Assembly: GCA_024138025.1 (NCBI GenBank)
Contig: JAMXBD010001598.1
Coordinates: 186,001 to 250,000 of the forward strand
Direction: 5' to 3'
DNA from: Combretum micranthum
Lineage: Eukaryota > Streptophyta > Magnoliopsida > Myrtales > Combretaceae
DNA length: 64,000 nt
The notes under the pieces were generated by a model. The model saw only the letters and a list, made by a program, of their open reading frames with translations, was not told the origin of the DNA and did not search any database. This document shows positions 22,321-35,450 of this stretch, in pieces. The first letter of the stretch is position 1; each line of letters begins with the position of its first letter. Made by a program: the position numbers and the translations under genes.

Positions 22321-23160
22321 GGGAATAGAGCCATCAAAAACTTAGAAAACACGTCATAAATTTCTACATGGACACGGACACAAACACGACTTATGTACTC
22401 AGTCATGTTGAAAATAGAACTCAAGTTACAAAAAATAACATGTTACGTGTTCAACATGGGTAAGTACACGACTCATGTACTTAATCACGTCAAATATAGA
22501 TGTATGATTCTTCATGAATTTTTGCAAAATTTTTCAACCTTTTCTTTGTTCTCAACATCAAAACATAGCGAAAAACCAAACCCAACCCTTCTTCATATGC
22601 CCAAACACCCTTTTTCAACAATTCTTACAAATTAAAGGTTACAACTTGCATAAGAAACCATCTTATCTTTTTGGTAATCTTTTCCTATTCCTTTGCTATA
22701 ATCCTTTACCCCTCTAATTCAGAGATTTCTCTAGGAATCACACTCATGTCTGCCAATTCTCTAACCTTTGCTATCAATATCAAAAGAACCTAGGTTTTAT
22801 TGCTCTTTTTACTATCTTTGTTGAGACATCAAGAAAACCATAGGGAAACAAAAACATTACTTACCTTTGTCCATTGTTAAGATTCGTCAAAATGGGAAGT
22901 GGAGTCTTGACAAGAAAATGACGTTCATTCTTTTATAAAAGGAGGAGCAATTATAGACATATTTAAACGTTTCCAATCGCCTCTCTTTTAAAAGACTTGT
23001 GGATGGACAAATATACCTTTATTTAAAAACCAAAGAATTACTATCATGCCCTTTATGATATAAATATAATAAAAAGATTTTTTTTTCTGTTACTTAGGTC
23101 ATTTCAATAATAATGGAACATGATTGTAGGTGATTAGCATTAGTAGTAAGCATATTTGAG
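22321..23160. other. Decayed tandem-repeat tail and unassigned sequence
   Basis: Traces of the 115-bp repeat fade out by about 22500. The remainder is A/T-rich with pyrimidine tracts. No gene was recognised. Copy B cannot be compared, as it has left the window. Confidence 0.5.
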
Positions 23161-23399
23161 TTTGTAGTGGTATAATGGTGATGGTGGTGTGAATAGTAGT
23201 GGTGATGATAGGAGTGGCAACGTTGGTGTAAATACTACAAAGATGTTGGAACAAAACGTGATGGGTTATGATGGTGGTATAGTAGTGATGGTAATATTAG
23301 TGTATGTAGTGACAAGTTTTATGATAATGGCGATGGTGTGATTATGGAGATAGTGATAGTATTAGAAGTGGCAATGGCTAGCCTAGGATGGTCATGATG
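23161..23399 (+). repeat. Low-complexity GTGGTGATGG-type block
   Basis: This is an imperfect run of GGTGAT, GTAGTG and GATGGTG triplets, strongly purine/T skewed, ending right at the Harbinger target site at 23400. It is simple sequence, not coding. Confidence 0.6.
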
Positions 23400-24179
23400 T
23401 TAGAGCAACTTTAGTGGAGTTACCAGCACAAAAACTAAGATATAAGCAACTCTCTACACAAATAAATTGAGTTGCTTCGAAGGTTTCTTAAGCTCTAAAG
23501 TTGCTTTCTAAACACCTTATGATTTTGCTTTTTATTGTTCCTAAGTCTGACAATACTCCACCAACTAAAGTGCCTTTTTGAAAATAAAAAAAATGATCAT
23601 TCTAGCCATAATCGAATATTGAAAAATGGTCGTTCTAGCAAGTAAATGAAAAATGGTTGTTCTACCTATGCTTTGAATTCATGCCATTGCAATACAACGG
23701 CCAATTTATCTTTTCTTTTAATTTCTTTATCTATAGATATATAAAAATTTGCAAGTCTTTTACTCTTAAAATTTAGCATAATTTCTTACCAATCAGAAAA
23801 ACTCTCTATTCACGAATCGTGCTTATACATAAAGCTAAATAATTCTCAAGATTTACCAATGTGTTGATGATTCACTAAACTCACAAATTTTTTAAATGCT
23901 ACCTATTTCACAAGCCGAATTACACGTTCCATTTGGTGCATTTTTTCATGGTCTCCCTAATTTGTAATGTCATATATATTTTCCAATTATAAGCCAAAGC
24001 TCACAAAATTTTGCTCATGATCCAAGAATTTTCAATATATTCCTCACTTTTCACTTGAGACCTTTCAACCATATATTCAAATCAGAAATACTCCATCGTA
24101 ACCAAATTTAGATCAATCGCCGCAAACACCAATTAGTACACGCTTGCAATACCCATAATATTCTACGCAAAAAAGTTTA

Positions 24180-25017
24180 GAAGATGAGGATCAAAATGAA
24201 AATGGGGGTGATCAAGCTTGTGGAAAAAAATTGGAGCAAAATGCTGATAAGCTTCTAATTTACACATGATTGAGAGTCAGTAAAGATCCAATTATTGGAA
24301 ACAATTAACCATTATAGACATTGTGACAATGAGTCTATGAAGAGCTTGAGAAAGGACAATCATATAAGAATGAGAAAAATCCATTAAGATGAAGATGGAA
24401 ACAATGCAAAGCTTAATGGTTAATAATCTCAAAAGATGTCATGAAATTTAAAACTTATTATGATAAAATAAAACGGTGTGGACAATGTGGAAAAAATGAG
24501 CATAATCATATAAAAGATGCTCATAATTTATTTAGATAAAATGAGAATAAATTATGCACCATTGAGTATTGTTGGGCAAGACTGTGTAATGAGACCAAAT
24601 GGAGATATGAATTAAACATTCCAAGGTCAATAGCTCTAGAGCATACACTAGCTCATCCTCAAAAAAAGATGTACCAACAAATGATAAGATAAGTGAGGCA
24701 GTCATCTGTCCACTTGGTAGAGTGGCAGCAAAGAGAAAAGGAAAAAAAAAAAGGCGGAAAATAGTGAGAAAGTGGATGAATTCATTTACGACACACAAGA
24801 CTTAAGTACAGTAGATCATGATAACGTGGAGTTGCTACTTAAAATCAAAAAACTAAAAAATAAAGAAATTGAAACAACAAAGCAGAAGGAATGTTGGAAG
24901 GAAATCAAATTGGAAAGATCAATAATGATGGCTGATACATCATCAATGGATGACAGACAAAAGGAATCAATAGAAGAGATGTGTAGAGAGATCATAAATA
25001 CAAGAAGAAATCATTAG
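24180..25017 (+). pseudogene. Harbinger ORF1 (Myb-like / NAM-associated protein) pseudogene
   Basis: In PIF/Harbinger elements ORF1 is the DNA-binding partner that brings the transposase to the ends and to the nucleus. Here the plus strand still shows, in order, a decayed SANT/Myb-like start (24250-24450), the phrases YYDKIKRCGQ and NHIKDAHNLFR (24456-24535), NETKWRYELN (24589-24618), a basic segment with PLGRVAAKRKGKKK (24700-24742), and a coiled, charged tail ending IINTRRNH at 25014. Stops occur before 24540. The long A run at 24739-24750 shifts the frame, so the tail (24772-25014) is open but detached. The homology is to the NAM-associated C-terminal family by recognisable phrases; no function remains. 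Confidence 0.8.
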
Positions 25018-25369
25018 TTTCATTTTCAAGTATTTGGTGTAGTAGTTTCAATTAATTAGTGATATTAATCAATGTAAAAGTGCAACTCACCATAATGTAA
25101 AAGTAGCACTTATATTAAACTCATTTGCTTTGTAGTCTTTCTCAATGTAAATGAATTTTTCAATCAAATTACATTTTTAAAACCTAGCTGTTATAATAGT
25201 GCAAGTCACTCAAATTACTTTTTCATAAAACTAGCTATTATAAACTAGCTGTTGCAAACTAGTTGATAAAATTCTATATAATGGCAAACGTAAACATCTT
25301 TATAATGAACTCTTCAATTTTCTCACTTCCATTCAAGTGTATGCTATTCTATATCATATCAAAACATAA

Positions 25370-26612
25370 TGTCTACGAGTAACTCAAGCAGCTCTAAGTC
25401 TAAGTAAAGGAATGATTACGATAAAGTAATTGATGAATTTATTCTATCAGAGATAAGCAATTCAAAATCTAAGCTAATTACTTGTTTATATTAATCGGTC
25501 CCATAAATATGCGATAGTTCTACCTCTATTAAAAGACATAAGTAAAAGTATGTAAATAGAGGTTGTCTAGAAGGCTACAATCGTCTTTATAATGACTACT
25601 TCTCAGATAACCTGATGTATATCGATAAGCATTTCTAATATTGATTTCAAATGGGAAAAAGTGTGTTCCTTTGCATTGTATAAGCACTGCAAGACTACAT
25701 ATCTTATTTTAGACAAAGAAGGGATGTTACTGGTAAACTCAGTGCTTCACTACTATAGAAGTGTACTGAATCTATTACAATGTTAGCATATAGAGTAGCG
25801 GGTAATGTTTTAGATGACTACTTGTGGATGGTTTAAAGCACAACCATACAATGTGTTAAAAATTCGTTCAAGGGTCATCATTTGTTCTGGTGATGAGTAC
25901 TAACGCAAGCCAAATCATGCTAATATCAAGCACTTACTTAATATGGCTAAGCAACATGGATTTCTTAGTATGTTAAGAAGCATTGATTGTATGCATTAGG
26001 CATGAAAAAATTGTCTAGTCACATGGCAAGACATGTACACTAGAGTAGATCATGGGTCTCCAACAATCATGCTTAAAGCTATCACTTCATATGACACTTA
26101 GATATGGCACGTATTTTTTAGCATCCTTGGTTTGAATAATGATATTAATGTACTGAAGTGATCACCCGTGTTTGATGATGTTGTAGAAGGACGTGCTCAT
26201 TAACACACTACACCATGAATGGTAAAAACTATGATACAAGATATTATCTCACTGATGGCATTTATTTGGAGTGGTCAACATTCATCAAATCTATTTTATA
26301 CTCACATGGTCCAAAGGAGTCTTTATTTGCTAAGCACCAAGAAGGATATAGGAAAGATATTGAACCGGCCTTTGGAGTACTATAGTCTTGTTTTGCTATA
26401 GTTCGTGAACCTTCAGGTTTTTGGGATTCTTAGGGAAAATTATGAGAGCATGCATAATTTTACATAATATGATTATCGAAGGTAAACGAGATCACTACAA
26501 TTTTAACTTTCAGGTTCCGAATTATGAATTGGGAGATCAAAGTGAACCAGCACCTAACATTTCCCACAATCATATTGTAGAATATGTGATGTACATCCAA
26601 AACAATATTTGA
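25370..26612 (+). pseudogene. Harbinger DDE transposase pseudogene
   Basis: The reading frame opens at about 25370 (MSTSNSSSSKSK) and is then broken by many stops and shifts. Family landmarks are still in order: SIDCMH (first catalytic Asp, near 25985), DHGSPTIMLKAITSYDT (26050-26100), NNDINVL (near 26140), SPVFDDVVEGRAH (26165-26203), YYLTDGIYLEW (second Asp, near 26240), KESLFAKHQEGYRKDIE with AFGVL (catalytic Glu region, near 26320-26380) and MRACIILHNMIIEGKRD (26437-26490). It is the DDE_Tnp_4-type plant Harbinger transposase. Stops throughout exclude activity. Confidence 0.9.
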
Positions 26613-27195
26613 CACCGTGATAGGGCAAAGCATTGTCAGTTACAAACCAACTTGATTGAATATGAGTGGAAGCGATTTAGACCCATTAGTTGGCATTTAA
26701 TTCTCATAATTGACTATTTTAAATTGTATATTGGTTTTTCATTCCTTCTTTTCTTCCCCCACATATTTGGTTTTGTACTTTCACTTGTATTAAATTTAAA
26801 TTAAATTATCGTCTTTCTAATTTTTAAATAATATTATTCTTAAACTAACTATTTTCAATTCATTAAATTAAAATAATTTATATTTTGTTACTTTCATTTT
26901 GATAATAAATAAATTAAAAATCATTATTATTATGATGTATAAGTAAAAAATTTATTATTAATTCTAATGTATTTTGAATTTTTTTCATAATTAATTAGCA
27001 TTGACAAAAAAATAAACGTACTATCTAAAAATAATAATAACATGGGATTCACACAAAGTATTAAAGATTATTAAGAAATTTTGCTTAAGTAACTTATAGA
27101 TAAAATAGGAAGTTACTTAGAAAAGAGAGTAGTTTTAAAAGTTATGTGGCATATTAAGTAACTTCTTAAGCAACTTATGAATAAAGTCGCTCTTA

Positions 27196-28102
27196 GTAGC
27201 GCAAAGATAGTATACTTTTGATTCGGGTAGATTGCCACGTGGTTATACTAGCCATTCCATGTGTGGTAGGAATAAAAATTAATACCATGTAAAAGAAGGT
27301 ATAGTTATTCCTAGATGGGAAAGGGATACAAAAGCCTCATAGAATTATCATCTTCCAAGTTATATTTCAAGTAAACATCGGAACAGATACTATCATAAAA
27401 CGGCTATTTTATTCAAACAAATTGTAAAAGATTTTGTCAATAATTTTTTTCGATCATTTTCAGTAGTTTTTAAAGTTTGGCATATCCTAAAAAACAATAA
27501 AAAAAGGGAGTCATTTGCGTTATATATTGAAATTTTATATTCATATCACTCGATTATAAGATGTCAATGAATAGTAAGGTACGGTAATACTTGGTTTAAG
27601 CTAGTGATATATGTAATTATTTATATAAAAGGTAAATTAAAAATTTCATCCAGACATTTGAAACTTTAGTGCGCATCTACTGAAAGATGTAAAGCAAAAT
27701 TCATGTTTTCTACACCGAAAGATATAAAGCAAATTTCTTTCAAGAAATAATGTAATTTAAAACTTTTTGGCGTGACAACCACCAAAAGTGGTGGTGCTCC
27801 ATACTGTTCTTACGGCACCATGGAAAAATGAGTGTAATGTCCTGCCTTTTTGTTGTTTTTAAAACAAATAAAGGTGAAGCAAAAGTGTAGCGGTTGAATT
27901 TATAAACATAGAAAGAATCTTAATTGTAATTCTTAATAGATAAAATATTTTGATCATGTTGTTTTATGTATTAAAATTAAATAATTAATTATTCTACAGC
28001 ATTAGCATAATTTGACCATTGAAAGTAATGTGAAGGTTGAGTAGATTAAGTCGCAAAACACATATGCGCAATAAAACCATCGATAATTAGGATTCATATT
28101 GT

Positions 28103-28133
<31 letters not shown>

Positions 28134-30373
28134 ATTAATTATTTAAATTTTAACATGATCTAACCTTTTTGGCAAGGGGGAAAAGAAAAAGGGTGCTCTT
28201 CCCTTCTTTTGAGGTATAATGGCCTAACTGCCTTTTCTTCTTTCGGCACAAAAATGGCCTTCCATATTATAAAAATAAACTAATAGGACTATATCATATT
28301 ATTTATTATAATTATATCCTTCCTCCTTTAATCTCTTTGGTGCGATGGTCTCTTTATCTTGTTTTAACGGAGAAACTTCCTGTTTGATGACCTTGCTTGT
28401 ATGATAGGAATTGCTTCTCATTCTCCTCAAACTGATAAGATAAGTTTTTAAGATATATGATGATCACCATCGCTTTATAATCTAACATTATTTTCCAATG
28501 GAAATGATTGGAAGTTGGTTTTCTTTTCCCTATCTTATCCTCTTTCCGTAAATATCAAATTTGCAACCTCAATTTCATTTGAAAATTTATCATTTTGATC
28601 GATTTATGAGTAAAAGTATCAATTTTTCATCGAATTATTTAAAAACGATAAAAAAATAAATCAAAATGATAAAAAAATGACGAAATAAGCAAACCCATAA
28701 TTTAGCACTAAACGTTGAAATTTTCAATTTAAAACACTCAATTAAACTTATTATAGCTATTTTTATTACCTTTTTTAAATTATTTACTCTATTTTTAAAC
28801 ATGAAAAAGGTGGTTAATATTTAAATTTTTACAACTTAACCTAATGCATTGAAGCACTAGTTACCTTTTTCACATAAAAAAATAGAATGAATGATGTCCG
28901 TGAGATAATAATAATAGTCTTTAGGTGCTATATTGTGCAAAATTAAGATATCCAATTTGATAGATTTTCTGTTCTTTTCTACTTTAAGTAGAAAATTTTG
29001 ATGAATTCTGTTATTGTTTTGTCATATCAATTATATTTAATATTTTTTAGAAGAGTAATGGATGATTGTAAGTTAATTGATTAGACATCCTATGTTGTTT
29101 TAAAAAAAAAAAAAATTTAAAGCTTTTTCAGTTTTATAAGTCCGTTCTAAAGTCGTACAAGTGAAATTAATCAAATCTAACCTCTTTTTTTTTTTTTTTT
29201 AGGATATCCGTACACATGAAATTATTGGGTCAAGGAGAAAAATAATTATATATTTTTGTAAATTACAAAAATACCATTAAATTGAAAATAATGCTATTTT
29301 AGGTCATTTGAACTCCTTTCTTTCATAGATGATTTTGAGATGTATTAAACTTATCTTTTCAATAATCGAGTTCATTAAAGTTACCTTAAAATAGTCTCCT
29401 AAAAAGATAAATTCATTACAATTACATTGAACCCGTCTTCTAAAGAGATTAGTTTATTATAATTCAAACTCATTTCTTCAACAAACAAGTTTATTACAAC
29501 TCAAACAACAATCTCTTTAAAAGATACATTTAACTTAACTATTTTTGGAGTTTCACTTTTATAATTTCTTATTAAAACATTATTTTTTTCCCTTCTCCCT
29601 GAAATTACTCCCCTTTCAATTCCTTTCCCAAATATTTAATTTCAGATACAACAATTCCATAAGAGGTTCGTGAAAGCTTACTTTTCCATAAGGGAAGGCA
29701 TAAATTAGATCTTCAATCCAAGTCTTTTGAGTGATGATACTTTTTCATAGAAAAAAAATTTAATCTTAAGTAGCGAATACAATTAAAAAAAAATTGCATA
29801 TGATATGCTTGAAGATAATATTCCGATTTTCATCTACTAAATATTTTAAAATAAATCAAAATGATTACTCGAGTAAACTCACATAATCAGGCCATTGGTA
29901 AGTTGGAAATAGCATTAATTTCGACGAAAAAAAAAAGAAAAAAAACTTGCTTTAATAATTTTTTTTTTTTGCCATCTTGCTTTAATAAATTCAAATAATA
30001 TTGTTTTGTGTTTTCCCTATGGTTGAGTTATTCGCTAAAATATTGACATCTCCCAAGCCCCAACTTCTTTGTCAGCATAATTTGGACCTCTTTTTCTACA
30101 CTTCATGGAGATACCACTAAAAAATACATGCCACTATTATTACTTGCTTGCTTCTTTCTTCTTTCTACCATCTAATTTATTCACGTCTATTCAGTATTTA
30201 TAGATTTTTACACAAATTAAATCCTGGGATCATGACTTCTGTTGACTTAATTAACCTATCCCACAATAAATTTCCCATAGTCATTCAAGTGACAAAGTCA
30301 ATGCAAAATTTTTAATGGGTAAATGTGAAATTTGATAATTGATCTTAAAATTTATCAATTTAATAACTTATAT
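27196..30373. other. AT-rich intergenic sequence, nothing recognised
   Basis: There are simple repeats only: (AT)n at about 28105-28128, A-runs near 29101 and 29930-29945, and T-runs near 29187-29202 and 29960-29970. No open frame here resembles a protein, and no element ends could be matched. Confidence 0.6.
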
Positions 30374-30450
30374 TGTAGTTTAGTGGTATCTCCTTGATCT
30401 CTTAAGTAAGAGGTCTTAGGTTCGAATCCTCCCATTTCATTGTAATGGTA
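30374..30450 (+). mobile_element. tRNA-derived SINE relic
   Basis: Box A TAGTTTAGTGG (30376-30386) and a perfect box B GGTTCGAATCC (30419-30429) stand 43 bases apart, followed by TTTCATTGTAATGG and an A-rich tail with AAT repeats. It is the clearest of the three SINE heads in the window. The head lacks a foldable acceptor stem, so it is not a working tRNA gene. Confidence 0.65.
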
Positions 30451-33400
30451 AGAAAAAATAACAATAATAATAACTCATCAGATATTTTATGGTTATTTTT
30501 ACTATTTTATTAACATTGTTTGCTCTGTCTGCACATATACAGGCAAAATAGATAACATATGATTGAATTTTCTACTAACCGATAAGTTGCTTATTTTATT
30601 TTAGGAACCATAGTAAACGGTATTAGTGTGATATGAAAAATAATTATAAAAACTTTAATTTGATATTAAATTGATAACTTTTAAAATTTAAATATCAAAT
30701 TAAACTTTTTACAAAGTCTACGGACTAAATTTCACGTCCTCCCAATTTTTAATTTCACCTTGGTCGATATGATATTTCATAATATATTTACTAGAAGATT
30801 CGAACAATTATGATATATCACTAAAGTTTGTGCGCATAATTTCACTCCTGCAGATCTCGGTACACTCTTCTCCATTGAAAACGTAATATGGTACCAATTA
30901 AAGCCAAAGCCTAATTAAATAATTCATCTTTTCTATATTTAAAAAGAAAAGTTACAGAATACAAAGAAAGAAAACTATATATGTTGTTGACTTTTGAAGG
31001 CAATAACTTCTTGGAAACCGGGGTTGGATACTTAAAACATAGACAGAGACATAGACATAGACCTCGGTATTCCAAGAAAAAAGGATAAATAAAAACTTCA
31101 TGGTCAAAATAAGAATCTAAATTTTGATTTTGCAACATGTGGCAAACATAAATGACGTGAACACTTGTATTATTGGTTTAGGTTTTAGATGACGATTGGA
31201 GTCATCTAAGATATGGGGATGGTGGTTTTCTGTTCTCTAATTATCATTTATGGCTGATTCATTTGGCAGGATGGTGGGAGGAATTATACTTCAATTCAAT
31301 AGTAATGTAATAATAATATAATGGTTAATATAATTTTTATTTGAGTATAAAAAATAAAAACAAGTAATTATTAAAATAAAAAAATATATGATATTTTTGA
31401 GATAATTATAATTATGATAAAATTGAAAAATAATCATTAAATAATAATTCGTGGATACAAAGACATGAATTGTTATTCATTATTTTATATAATAGCAAAT
31501 CATTATAAATTATCATTCTTCTCAAGTAAATACTATAATAAAAGTTTTACATATAACAGGAAGGAAATAAATAGTTATTCATGTCAAGTAAAAAAAAAAT
31601 TAATTTTTCCATTAACATTTTTTTAATGTATAATAAATATTACTTTGAATTCTATGATTTGTTCTTTTAGCAAAAATTGTAACAAAGTATGTAATAAATA
31701 GAGTATAGGTATATACTGATAAAATAATATTTTCTGCTCAATTTAAATAAATTAAGTCATAATCAAATAATGTATTTAAGTAAGGATTATTCTGTGAGTC
31801 CACTTATATAATAGGGATGTGGACATCTTGATTAAAACAGTGAACTAGTCAACTAAAGATGATATCAGTTTAGTGGCCATCGATCAATGAGAAGGCGGGT
31901 CCATTAATGAGGGCCAATTAATTGTAGAACTGATACTTATTGATGAGGATACGAATACAGCTGATTCTAGTGTTATTTGAAGCTTATATATGGACGTAGA
32001 GAAGATGATTTATCTAATAATATTAAGCAAATTTTAGATTCTGATGTTTAAAAAGTATTTTTTTTTTGGCTTATCCCATGTGTTTATAAGTGATGGTTAT
32101 TGCCCCTCTCTTTCAACTCTCTCTTTTTTCTCTTTCACTCTCGATTAAAAACCGTTTTTTACTTGTTTCCACTCTTTTTTTTTATACATACGCATTCTTT
32201 TTAACTGTTCTTTCTTTCTTTCTTTTTTTTTTAGCACATGCAACATGAGTGCATTATCTACTAATAGTTTATTAACCTAATATCCATTAATTCGATTTCA
32301 AAAATCAAATAATTTCTCTCTCTTTCTCTCTCCTTTGTGCATATTTGATTTTAACAAGGTCATCACTTCTTGACACGGTTTTATTTATCCCACATTCTTT
32401 TCCCCTCTATTTTTTCAATTTACCACATCATTTCATCATGCACCACCTAATGTACACTATTCCTTTTTAATTATAAAAAAGCTTTTTTATTATAGATAGA
32501 TTATCTATATTCTAGATATATCATTATAATACCTACGATTAGACTTTATACCTTATGGAACTTATTAATAATAATCATATCATTATTATTAACTTGATAA
32601 ATTTTTTTCTCTTTACACATCCATTTTGGGTGCAACCTATACAAGTGTGGTATTATACAACTTCTCTAGTCCCCATGTCTTTTCACCCTGATTATGCCCG
32701 GGGCGTTATAGATTTCTTCTTCCTGATGCTGGTTGCTTATATCGTAGAGTTTAATCCATCTAGCTTCCAATCCGCATTGTAAAAATTAATCCATCTAACC
32801 CTAGGATTGAAACATATACGAGAAACAACATTTTGGGGTTAATTATTCTGTTTCTTTTCACGCGAAGTTAGGACACGTGATTGGTATAGCTTGCAATCTT
32901 AGGGTCCCTAAGCCCTATGAAGGAAACATTGCAAGAATGAACAACTTCATTATCGATTCTTGGGGAATGCACACAATGATTGTCTGGAGTTTGTCTTCTT
33001 GGACTTCATTAACAATGGGGAAAATGTTTAGCCCTCCTTATTACTCAACATCTGTATGTGTGTGTATTTTATACATATGTCCGGTGTCTTATAATAAGGT
33101 TTTGTTGTATATAATTATTAGATAATTTTCTATTTACTGATTCTTTGGAAAAAAATATTACACGGATACCAATAAGATGAAAGAAATTATATGAATACTA
33201 TCGTAGTATCACATACTCTAAATATGGTATAAATTTTCCACTAAGGACACATATAGCAATTATGATACCATTTTATAATAGTTTCAAGTGTATGGCATGA
33301 ACTAAATGCAATATATATGTTACTTGGATATAGCATGTATATTGCGTTGATATATAGTTCTACTATATCATATATAGTAAACGATATATACGTATAATCC

Positions 33401-33502
33401 TACAATACCAAGTATGTGTTATAGAAGGATTGGTAATTACATAATTAATTTTGTATAATTAATAATTTAATAATTGTTTTACGTAGTATAGAATGAGGAC
33501 AA
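30451..33502. other. AT-rich intergenic sequence, no gene supported
   Basis: It contains a GACATAGACATAGAC-type simple repeat near 31045, pyrimidine-rich tracts (32100-32350) and A/T-rich blocks. Two plus-strand frames (32555-32782 and 32877-33125) are short and unlike any family I know. Confidence 0.5.
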
Positions 33503-33924
33503 TAGCTGCAAATGAGTCGGATCGAGATGATATAGTATTGAGTTTGAGCTAAAGCATGAGCATGACTTGAAATTTCAAAAGCTTGAGCTTTGCTTATGCT
33601 CGAGTTTAACTTGAAGTAATATTACATAAACTTGAGCTCAACTTGATTAAATTCTTTTATGCTTGATTTAATAAAAAAATATTTTTATTTCTAATTTAAA
33701 TAACATTGATACCTAAACCCAATTCAAATTCGATTAAAAATATACTCGACTTAAGATCGATTAAGCTCGTGAGCTAATCAAGCTAAACATCCGAAGCTTA
33801 AACTTGAATCGATGAACTACTCCAGTAGCTCGAGCTTAACCCAATTATACTTGAATCGAATTCAAGTAAACATTGAACTGAGTTCAAGTAGTTTGTAAAC
33901 CGACTTCGAATATTTGCACCCGTA
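33503..33924. mobile_element. Probable hAT-type MITE (~420 bp)
   Basis: The ends TAGCTGCAAATGAG and TATTTGCACCCGTA are imperfect inverted repeats of the common plant end TAGGGGTGCAAA. The interior is rich in GAGCTCGAGCTT-like and TTGAGCTCAA-like motifs in both orientations, as in such MITEs. The flanking octamers are not convincing as a target duplication. Confidence 0.45.
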
Positions 33925-35084
33925 GGACTTCCCGCCCATAAAATTATATTAAAAGATATTTCAATTTCCAAGATTATAGCAAAATTGTTCCGTAATTTGG
34001 TGTGCAAGCAATTTACATTTTGATTCATTCTTGTCCCGCAACTCTAGAATTAAGTAGATTTTTATGTCTTAATTATAACAAAGGTGGAACATCAAACGGA
34101 TGAATTTTACAACAGAACAAATTAAGCAACCAAACATCATATGAGTATGAGAAGAAATGCTATAAATTCAATCTTAATTAGAATGTTCCACTCCACTGCA
34201 ATCATAGATAAACTTCTAGATAACTTGGTTTTCATATGGTGTTAAATATGATATCGCAGAAAAGAAGCAATATGAATGATTTCTTCTCAGTAATTAACCA
34301 ACTATCAAAGAAAGATTTAAAAATATATATAAAAAAGGAAGAAAGCATAAGAATATATTTTATTCGTTTTCAAATGTTTGCCTACAGGGAGAAAAAAGTA
34401 CCAAATAAATATAATTACTTGTATGCTTTTGTTTACGATACTTAACAAGTCTCTATAAAGTTTAACTTATTTAGCCCTTATTTAATTTATTTTTAACAAA
34501 AAAAAAAACAAAAGTTATTTTTTAAATGCATAAGATAGATTTATAAAAAAATTTTATGAGAAATATCTAATTTTCACGTTTTAATTTTTATTGTCCAATT
34601 ACCACATTCACTACTACTAATTAAGATATGGAAGAACACCTGGATATTTCCAAAGGTTGAATTTCAAATATTCATTAAATGGTTTATGGTTCTTTTACTC
34701 ATAGTAGTGCTCGATCATCAAAGAGGTGGAATAGTGTGTGAGTGGGTTTGGTGACTTTTTGAGATGGAGGTTGTGGGATGATTCAAATGGTCTTCCAAAA
34801 TGAGACAAAAATAGATACCAAGCAACCTAAACAAAAATTGCAGCTGCTGGGCATGGAAGGAAGTTTACGGTCACTGACGGATTTAAGACCAACGGATAGA
34901 GAGAGAATGATGCTTGTTGTTGGTTTTAGAGAGAGAAGCAAAAGGAGAGAGAAAGAGGAGTTCACAAGAGAAAGAGAAGATGAAGAAGGAAGAGAAAGAC
35001 ACGTGTCAAGTAGGTATAGGTCATTAATACCAACTAAGATAACAGAATTAGATGGAGTTAGCTGAGGTAGCTTTTTGGACGCGA
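33925..35084. other. Unassigned sequence with an arginine/glutamate-rich frame
   Basis: A purine-rich stretch (34890-35000, GAGAGAGAAG-type) gives an open frame of 95 codons on the plus strand. Its composition is explained by the GA-rich DNA alone. No gene is supported. Confidence 0.4.
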
Positions 35085-35450
35085 AAACTAAATCTAGGTA
35101 GTAAATTGACTAAATGAAAGTTCAGGTAATTAATTGAATATTGAGATAAAGTTTAGTTAGTGTTTGTGACATTAACCCAATATGTAATTAGCAACATGAA
35201 CTTTTAATTTTATCAATTTAGTACCTGAATTTTGAAATTGATCAACTTGGTACATAAAAAACTTTGAATTGATCAATTTAGTACCTCAAAAAACTTAACG
35301 GAGGTATTATTGGTGTGCATGAAATGTTTTTTCAAGTATCCAATTGATTAATTTCAAAGTTCATGTACCAAATTAATTAAATTAAAAGTTCAAGTAGCTA
35401 ATTACATATTTGATCAAAGTTTAAGTACTAATTGTGACATTAGCCCTAAT
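35085..35450. repeat. Fold-back repeat with nested direct repeats
   Basis: The arm 35179-35262 and the arm 35335-35417 are inverted copies (AATATGTAATTAGC and GAACTTTTAATTT shared), able to pair as a stem of about 80 bp around a loop of about 70. Outside them lie direct repeats (GTGACATTAACCC near 35167; GTGACATTAGCCC near 35433). The left arm runs into three units of about 30 bp that start ATCAATTTAGTACC or similar. It is probably a MITE-like or LTR-derived piece; the family is unknown. Confidence 0.6.

Larger units (their letters stand above)
23403..27192 (+). mobile_element. PIF/Harbinger DNA transposon, full length but dead
   Basis: The 3790-bp element has inverted ends GAGCAACTTTA ... 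TAAAGTCGCTC and the 3-bp duplication TTA on both sides (23400-23402 and 27193-27195), the hallmark of PIF/Harbinger. It carries the two genes expected of this superfamily in the same orientation: a Myb-like / NAM-associated DNA-binding ORF1 (24180-25017) and a DDE transposase (25370-26612), both broken. One mismatch in the inverted ends and many stops imply an old insertion. Confidence 0.92.

Noticed and set aside
24532..24798. 88-codon minus-strand frame
   Set aside because: Shadow of the Harbinger ORF1 on the opposite strand.
28105..28128. TATA-like (AT)n as promoter
   Set aside because: Plain dinucleotide microsatellite without a downstream gene.
30374..30450. Possible tRNA gene (box A and perfect box B)
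   Set aside because: No pairing acceptor or anticodon stems; A-rich tail and sister copies show SINE relics instead.
32555..33125. Two short plus-strand frames
   Set aside because: No family resemblance and no second copy for comparison.
34778..35065. Arg/Glu-rich 95-codon frame
   Set aside because: Composition follows a GAGAGA-rich purine tract; no domain.
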